DNA of 64,000 bases, from NCBI GenBank assembly GCA_036346205.1, contig JARFJB010002010.1, positions 1,837,001 to 1,901,000 on the forward strand, written 5' to 3'. The DNA is from Vesta saturnalis. Lineage: Eukaryota > Arthropoda > Insecta > Coleoptera > Lampyridae. Shown here one piece after another: positions 57,557-64,000 of this stretch; within the stretch, counting starts at the first letter, position 1, and every line of letters starts with the position of its first letter. Under the pieces are notes generated by a model that did not search any database, was not told the origin of the DNA, and saw only the letters and a list, made by a program, of their open reading frames with translations. A program made the position numbers and the translations under genes.

Positions 57557-57616
<60 letters not shown>
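57557..57616. repeat. (AT)n microsatellite at the junction of two LINE fragments
   Basis: About 60 bases of TA. On its left the plus-strand LINE is cut; on its right the 3' end of the minus-strand LINE begins. It probably represents the simple-repeat 3' tail of the minus-strand LINE. Confidence 0.9.
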
Positions 57617-57618
<2 letters not shown>

Positions 57619-60105
57619 GATTGTGGACCTGAACAGGCTAAATTTGGCCTATCGTGCTAAAGCACACAGGAACACTTAGGAGGATGGATAGAGGGATAAT
57701 AAGTTGCCAATAGATGCGTATGAACAGCTACCTTAAATTCTCTCATATCATAAGTGAGAGGAAATCGGGAACTAGGGATATCATTTCAGAGTTCAGAAGC
57801 CGTGTAGAAAAATGTGGATTGCGCCCGTTTGGTACGACAAGTGGAGATTTGTACTGCATACTGATGATGTGAATGAGCGAACCGAGTGTTTCTCGCAAAG
57901 ATAGCCGGAGATGGTATCAAAGAATATGATTCAGCAGCACAATAGCCGTTGTAATAACGATAATACAAAGGAAGAACTGAAACCATCCTTCTATGCTCAA
58001 GGGGCTGTATGTGAGAAGTTAAGGACGGGTCATTTATAAACCTAATCGCTCTCTTTTGAATCCGATCAGCGATATCGAGAGCGTATTGGGGAGCACGAAC
58101 CCAGAGGTGAAAATTATGTTCCATATGAGACCGAATTTGGGCCTTATACAGCAGGAGTTGTCGAGAGGTAAAGTACTGCTTAGATCTGTACAAAAAGCCT
58201 ATTTTACGAGCAGCTGTTTTGGTAGCTGACAGAAGATGATCAACCTATGAGAGATTTGAGGATACAGTCATACCCAACAGAGTAATAGAGTCTGAAAACG
58301 TAAGAACTGAGCCATTCATACTTACAACAGGAAATAATCGATCTTTTTTGGCGGACACAAGGCAACACTGAGTTTTGCTAGCATTAAATGTAACTAGATT
58401 ACTGCTTCCCCATTCGAGAATACGTTGAATGTCTTTGTTGATTGAATTTGCCATTTCAGCTTTAATTTCTTGATTTGACATAGAAGGTGGATTATCACTA
58501 TGAGTGGACTGAGATGAACTACAGTGAAGAGTGCTATCGTCAGCAAAGCAATGGATGGGGTTAGTTGTTGAAGAAATAAGATCATTTATGTACAGCAAAA
58601 AAAGTGTAGGCGCTATAACGGATCCCTGTGGTACGCCCGCGTTAATGCTAACTAGAAACTAGAAACCCAGTTGATTTAACAGTTCATTTAACCCAAATGA
58701 GGTGAGTTTGGCAAGTAAACACTTATGCCAAACTTGGTCAAATGCCTTTGAGATATCTAAGGCGACTACAACTGTTTCACCGGACTGCTCTACTGTATTG
58801 TTCCAAGCTTGGGTCACATATGAAAGAAGATTACCTGTTGAACCACTTTGCCTAAACCCATATTGGTGGTCACTAAGGAGTTTGTTAGTTTCAAGGAACG
58901 TAAGCAGTTGCTGATTGATGGCTTTTTCCATGATTTTAGACAAAATGGAAGTGATGTCAATTGGTCGGTAATTTGAGGGACCGGTCTTATCGCCTTTTTT
59001 GGGAATAGGTTGAACATTTGCTAACTTCCATGATGAAGGGAATTCCCCAGAAGACACAGAGGTCGTATAGAGCTTAGAAAGGACTGGTACTAGTTCGGGG
59101 GAACATTTCTTTAAGACAATAGCTGGGATACCGTCTGGGTCAGTCGCCTTATTGAGATCAAGCCTACTGATGATCGATTCCAACAGCTTGTACCGAAAAT
59201 GGATTGGTTTCATAGCGTATCAAGAAGAGTTGACTAGGGGCACATCTTTTCCAGAATCATTGAGACACGAGTTTGATGCAAACAAATCCACAAAAACGTT
59301 GGCTTTGTCTACAGAATCAGCAACTACCGATCCGTCAATAGATGTCAGGGGGGGAAATGAAGATGTTCCGAAGTTTTTACTAATGGCTTTAGCTAAAGAC
59401 CAAAATTTACGGTTACCTAAAGGAGATGTAGCTAGTTCATTGCATTTTCGTTGTTCGAACAACTTTTTAGTTTTAGTGATGGCACTTTTGCAGATATTTC
59501 TAGCACCAACGTATTCTACTTGGCTGTCGACCGATTTATTAGATTTCCATTTAATGTAATATTTATTTTTTAAAGATATTGCATCAGCACAAGCCTTATT
59601 GAACCAGGGTTGGGAACGTGAATGACCTATACGGTACTGTTTTTGTGAATGTATAAGTCCATTCCCATGAGGATGACTTCAGATACTGAAAGAGCGATGT
59701 CCGAAGAAGAGGACGACTTAAAACAATATTCACGCCATGGAAAGGTTGCAAAGAAATCCCATAAATTACTCCATCGAGCTGATTTAAAACACTACAAGGT
59801 TCTATCGGTTTTGCGAACAACAGTGGAATTAGGTACAGTAGAAATGATTTCTATTAGACAATGGTCGGAAAGACCTAAAGGCGAAAGAACGGAAGTTTTA
59901 TAAACAAAAGGGTTTGATGTAAGAAAGAGATCTAGAAGATGTGGAGTATGGTTAGGGTTATCAGGGATTCTTATGGGTTCAGAAATCATTTGTGTGAGAT
60001 CACATGAAATAGCAAATGTATTTGGAACAGTTGTCATGTTGATATTATTTTCAAAACACATGAACGACCAATTCGTGCAGTACACTCTTTACGATATTTC
60101 GACTC
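57617..60105 (-). mobile_element. LINE (APE-type non-LTR retrotransposon), 5'-truncated, minus strand
   Basis: The interval carries, in minus order, the end of an AP-like endonuclease, the linker, the reverse transcriptase and a C-terminal tail, and it finishes in a TA repeat. The endonuclease N-terminus and any ORF1 are missing, so it is 5'-truncated. Its 3' region is shared with the fragments at 6.5-7.5 kb and 18.5-19.2 kb. Confidence 0.8.
57786..60085 (-). pseudogene. Non-LTR endonuclease/reverse transcriptase polyprotein, broken
   Basis: 59792-60085: endonuclease C-terminus with LLDLFLTSNP and GLSDHCLIEI (SDH motif). 59220-59462: linker with GNRKFWSLAKAISKNFG. 58659-59213: RT fingers and palm, with LDLNKATDPDGIPAIVLKKC, PIPKKGDKTGPSNYRPI, HQYGFRQSGSTGNLL and VVALDISKAFDQVWHKCLLA (first catalytic Asp). 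About 25 codons are then lost near 58650. 58245-58598: GVPQGSVIAPTLFLLYINDL and CFADDSTLHC (catalytic FADD), then FNASKTQCC. 57786-58193: thumb and C-terminal domain (LLYKAQIRSHMEHNFHLWV, DRIQKRAIRFINDP). The active-site Asp residues are intact, but frameshifts and the deletion inactivate it. Jockey/CR1-like clade by eye. Confidence 0.85.
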
Positions 60106-60109
60106 TTGC

Positions 60110-60440
60110 AGAAATATTTTCATAATTAAAAAAATCTTTACCTTCACAAATATTTATACCTATAAATTATCCCAACTAATTTCTAAACAATATCCAACGT
60201 AGTGACAATATTCATAACTACAGCACTCGATTTAAGTACCAGCTACGTTTACCTAAAGTAGATCTTACTTAAACTCAAAACGGTCCTATATACATGAGCA
60301 TAAAAATATTTAATAAGTTACCCTCACATAAAAAAGATACAAATACTATCAATTTCTTAAAAAAAAACTTAAAAGCTGGCTTCACCAGAATAGTTTTTAT
60401 TCCTTGCAAGAATTTTGTTCATTTAACGCGATTCCGTCCG
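60110..60440 (+). pseudogene. C-terminal tail of the outer plus-strand LINE
   Basis: The plus frame gives FTFTNIYTYKLSQLISKQYP-like text, then STRFKYQLRLPKVDLT and GPIYMSIKIFNKLPSHKKDT, ending NFLKKNLKAGF. This is the usual C-terminus of Jockey/CR1-like RT proteins (H-YNTR----L--P-------Q-S-----K-YN-LP). It continues the fragment at 57085-57556, so the minus-strand LINE appears inserted between them. Confidence 0.6.
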
Positions 60441-61286
60441 TTGCTCTGCAGATGAGCCTTTCCCGGCAGCCTTTTTTGTATGATAATATTTTATCTTATA
60501 AATCTACTTCTATTTCATGTTGTACCAAATAAGGAAAGTAAATTACTTACTTATTATGTCGAAATTGAAATAATGAGATCCTGCTATCTACAGCACATTA
60601 TATTTTTTAGCAAATCGGTGTGTTTTTCTAATGGATTTCCTGTATATTTTCAGCACTTAAATACGTGTAAGTATGAGAGTTGATTTATTAACTTAAAGTA
60701 AACTAATTTCAAATTCAAATGTGCGGCAAATAGTGAAGATTTACGCTGAGCCTTTCTAATGAAACGCGTGTAACCTTAAACCACGAAGCGTTAGTTTTAT
60801 TATGAAGGCCATAATAACATCCAAATGACAATGCTAAATGTATAATAATGACAGCGCCGTAGATTAAAGGTTTTTGTAATATTAAGATTTGCCAACAGAG
60901 ATTAATAGTAGCTTACTAGGAAACATAACCGGCCATATAGTGCATTTTAGTGGCCAAATCGGAAGGCTTGGACTAATTCATTTATATGAAATCGTTATAC
61001 TAGCATAAATGTGCTTTTAAATGTATGCTTTAAAGGAATAAAAACAGAAAAGTGGAAAAAAATAAATAGAAAAGATTTTACAGTTAAAAAGTTAAAATAT
61101 GTTTAATGTTAATATGCATAACAAAACTACGTTAGCTACTTGCCACTTAACTTACGTTCCATAAATACTATTCTCGTATTTTAATGAAAGGCGTTAAGAA
61201 TAAAATAGCATCTATTTATATTTAAAATCATGCATCTGGGACAATTCGTCGGGCGCAGTAGTGTAGGGGTTTAAACAAATGGTATA

Positions 61287-61287
<1 letters not shown>

Positions 61288-61337
<50 letters not shown>
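61288..61337. repeat. (AT)n microsatellite
   Basis: A TA dinucleotide run read directly. Confidence 0.95.
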
Positions 61338-61339
<2 letters not shown>

Positions 61340-61565
61340 CGCCTCTAACGACATTATGCAAAACTAAAACTATATACATAAACCGTAGGTTCCGCTATCG
61401 CTACTGCATCCTCATTATTCTTTTTTCAGTTTTCTTTTTAGCGGAATAGGAGATATTAAAATGAAACCTACACAGAATTATAGTTTCTTTAAGTGTGAAT
61501 AACGATAGAAAAACACTTCCGGTATACGGACGCAATAGCCGTCATTTCTGCAATGTATGGACGTA

Positions 61566-61566
<1 letters not shown>

Positions 61567-61618
<52 letters not shown>
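61567..61618. repeat. (AT)n microsatellite
   Basis: A TA dinucleotide run read directly. Confidence 0.95.
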
Positions 61619-61621
<3 letters not shown>

Positions 61622-61869
61622 CGTACCAGCCAAGATGCAAAGTTTGATAACTCCTTTGGTTTCATAGATATCAAAAAAGTTCTCAAACAAAAAGGGTAGA
61701 GGAAGTAACAGTGCATTATTTAAAATTGTTTTGAACTATACAGTATGTTCCAAAATTCAGCTATGAATCTAACTTATGTTTTTTTAAATGGGAACACCTG
61801 CATATTGTTTTAAATTCAGAAAGCCCACATTTTTTCGGATTTTCTAATGTCGGGGTTGAATACATTATA

Positions 61870-64000
61870 CAGGGTATTTGGAAATATATGTATTGTTTTG
61901 TGTTGAAATTGTACTCATTTCAATGCCCTGTAGAACAATACACTCTGTAGAAGTGAATTATCTGTTGGCCAGTTGTCTTTCAGAATATTGTCTAGTATCG
62001 TTACCCACCATTATTCATTTATCTACTTAGGGTTTGTATACAGGGTGGCTCAAAACTCGGATGTGTCATTTTCCTCCTTAACTCAAACGGAACACCCTGT
62101 ATTTTTTATCACTATCAAAGCCCGGGTACTCCTCTTTAATTTTTGTCAGAGGTTTCCTTTACCTAATGTGAATAGTTATCGAGATATTTCCAGAAATTCA
62201 TTGCAATTCGCTGTTTGAAAGTAATCACGAAGTTTTTGTATTATTATCAAGTACTTTTTGTATTTGACATATCTGTCAGTTCGACAGGTTTCACTGTAGT
62301 GTTTCGTTCAGTTATTCGTTCAATTTATTTCTCTGTTTCAATATAGTTGAAGTGAAAAGTAGCTACGAGATGAATGGTGAACAATTTTCCCGTCGTGAAA
62401 TGACTGACATGATTTGAATACTTGGTGAATGCACCAAAAACTGTTTATTGGCGTCAAGAGTATATCGTGAAAGATTTCCAGACCGGAGACAACCGAGTAA
62501 AGTTGGATCGTTTTGACCGTGCCGGATCGGTTAACTATCACAAGAGAGAAGCAGGAAAGCATGCAATAACGGAAGACAACCAACTCAAAATGTTGCTGAG
62601 CGTTACAGAAGACCCGCATACCAGTATACGAAAGATTTCATTTCAAAAAGGCATTAGCCATGGTACGCTTCAACGAATCCTGTAATTACATAAAATGCAT
62701 CCTTTCCATGTCCAACTACATCAGGAACTAATTGTAAACAATTTCCAAAGCAGAGTAGAATTTTGTCAGTGGGCAAAATCGAAAATCGACGAAGAACCAT
62801 TTTTCTTTGATTTTGTTTTATTTGGGGATGAGGCAACATTTTCGAAAAATGGAGGAGTTAACCGACACAATGTTCACTATTACCAGACATTTAACCCACA
62901 TTTGATACGAACACACAGCCAAACAAGATGGTCCTTGAATGTTTGGGGTGGAGTTTTGGGAAATCGTATAATGGAGCCACGCTTTTTTGAGGAAACGGCG
63001 AATGGCACTGTTTATTTACAGTTTTTTCAAAATCATTTACCAGTTCTTCTTGCAGAAGTGCCCCTCGACATTCGGCAACGCATGTGGCTGCTACATGATG
63101 GCGCACCGGTTCATAACACAGGTCCTATCAAGGACTATCTGAATAATTATTCCCAACAAAGGTGGATAGGCAGAGGAGAACCTAAACATTGGCCAGCTCG
63201 ATCACCAGATCTAACTAAAGTGGATTTTTTCTTGTGGGGTTATGTATAGAGTATGGTGTATAATGACCCACCAACGACAAAAGAAAACATGAAGGTCAGA
63301 ATTACAGAAGCATTCAAGAGTGTTGATCTTACAATATTGCGAAATGTGAGTCGGGCATTCGAGAATCGACTTCAACATTGTATTGATGTTTGTGGAGGTC
63401 ACTTCGAACACCTAATATGATTAATTTAATGTTCTTATTTTCTTTTTATTATTTATTCTTTCGTTATTGTTGTTCTTCTATATTTACAGTTAATGTTATC
63501 AGTATCAAGTAAACAGATTAGATAGTGCACTAGATTGATTTATTTGTATTGTTTCGACACATTTGCAGGACAAATCCTTCTCAAACAGCAGTAACTTTGT
63601 CAAATTTGTTTGTCAAACACAATGACGACCAGATAAACATCATAATCTTAGATTTTGTATCAAATTCATCAAATATCTGGAAATATCTCGATAACTATTC
63701 ACGTTAGATACAGGGAACCTCTGAAAAAAATTAAAGAGGAGTACCAGAGGACTTTGATAGTGATAAAAAATACGCGTGTTCCATTTGAGTTAAGGAAGAA
63801 AATGACACATCCGAGTTTTGAGCCACCCTGTATACAAACCCCAAGTAGCTAAACGAATAATGGTGGGTAACGATACTAGACAATATTCGGAAAGACAACT
63901 GATCAACAGATAATTCATTTCTACAGAGTATATTGTTCAACAGGGCATTGATATGAGTACAATTTCAACACAAAACAATCCATATCTTTTCAAATACCCT
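61870..64000 (+). mobile_element. DUF4817-type transposon with nested termini, cut by the window end
   Basis: The outer left end is CAGGGTATTTGGAAATATAT after TA. The window finishes in its inverse (TTTCAAATACCCT), lacking about one base. About 170 bp inward lies a second pair of ends beside TA: CAGGGTGGCTCAAAACTCGG at 62041 and CCGAGTTTTGAGCCACCCTG ending at 63830. Inverted similarity covers both layers and continues to about 62210 and 63660. The transposase lies on the plus strand between them. The inner element alone would be about 1.79 kb. Confidence 0.8.
62370..63420 (+). pseudogene. DUF4817-type transposase, catalytic triad intact, three stops
   Basis: The start MNGEQFSRREMTDMI runs into a TGA at 62415-62417. 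Beyond it, ILGECTKNCLLASRVYRERF is the DUF4817 helix-turn-helix. A frameshift before about 62480 leads to the frame with QEYIVKDFQTGDNRVK, HTSIRKISFQKGISHGTLQR and a TAA at 62683-62685. Next come RVEFCQWAKSKIDEE, VLFGDEATFSKNG (first Asp), NVWGGVLGNRIMEPRFFEE, LLHDGAPVHNTGPIKDY (second Asp) and WPARSPDL (third Asp, 36 residues later). FFLWGYV follows, with a TAG at 63247-63249. The C-terminus KENMKVRITEAFKS to GGHFEHLI closes at 63420. Length matches the family (about 350 residues). Inactive because of three stops and a frameshift, but all acidic residues remain. Confidence 0.88.

Larger units (their letters stand above)
60441..61869. other. Spacer with two TA tracts, no recognised genes
   Basis: Contains (AT)n at 61288-61337 and 61567-61618. 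Short open frames here have no motif. TATACAGTATGTTCCAAAATTC near 61737 resembles a mariner-type end without a partner. Confidence 0.35.

Overview
The window looks like intergenic or heterochromatin-like DNA from an arthropod, most likely an insect. It is strongly AT-rich, packed with TA microsatellites, and built almost entirely from decayed transposable elements of insect-typical families: Tc1/mariner, DUF4817-type mariner relatives, hAT/ZMYM1-like, pogo, Polinton, Ty3/gypsy, Penelope-like and non-LTR elements. The order cannot be fixed from the sequence. No intact host protein-coding gene was recognised. Nearly every protein match is broken by stops or frameshifts, so coding entries are given as pseudogenes.

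Layout. 1-6.2 kb: a long-terminal-inverted-repeat non-autonomous element (1785-2815) abuts a degenerate Tc1 copy (about 2820-3931), and a Penelope-like GIY-YIG endonuclease relic lies at 5.8-6.1 kb. 6.5-8.5 kb: a LINE reverse transcriptase relic is followed by three copies of a tRNA-cored repeat. 9.4-13.2 kb and 19.3-21.5 kb: two diverged copies of one long repeat, each beginning with a Penelope endonuclease C-terminus; the first holds a gypsy gag/RT relic. 14.4-17.3 kb: an hAT (DUF4371/ZMYM1-like) element with an 892-bp hAT element nested in its leader. 26-30.5 kb: minus-strand relics of an hAT transposase, a pogo transposase and an unnamed DDE-like protein, then a plus-strand MADF/BESS relic. 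30.7-33.2 kb: a complete DUF4817-type transposon with terminal inverted repeats (TIRs) of about 450-510 bp. 34.7-37.7 kb: a second ZMYM1-like hAT. 39.1-41.5 kb: a second DUF4817-type element. 42.6-46.7 kb: a large element with TIRs of about 400 bp carrying an adenovirus-type protease fragment, read as a Polinton/Maverick remnant. 47.7-49.8 kb: a foldback element and an almost complete Tc1 copy. 52.1-54.5 kb: a third DUF4817 element flanked by TA tracts. 55.2-56.0 kb: an Asp/Asn-rich low-complexity coding relic. 56.35 kb: a 5'-truncated tRNA-type retroposon with a 13-bp target duplication. 57.1-60.4 kb: one LINE nested in another. 61.9 kb to the window end: a fourth DUF4817 element missing only its last base or so.

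The most interesting signals are: (i) the tRNA-cored repeat, which sits in an array at 7.6-8.5 kb and as a retroposed copy with a clear target duplication at 56.35 kb; (ii) three independent DUF4817-type elements in which a canonical TA/CAGGGTG-like terminus lies inside longer outer inverted repeats, so each seems to carry two nested sets of ends; (iii) one of these in which the transposase N-terminus has been copied in inverted orientation over the lost C-terminus; (iv) the Polinton-like remnant; (v) a cluster of nuclear-receptor-type hexamers next to a truncated hAT. All boundaries and homology calls were made by eye, without database searches.
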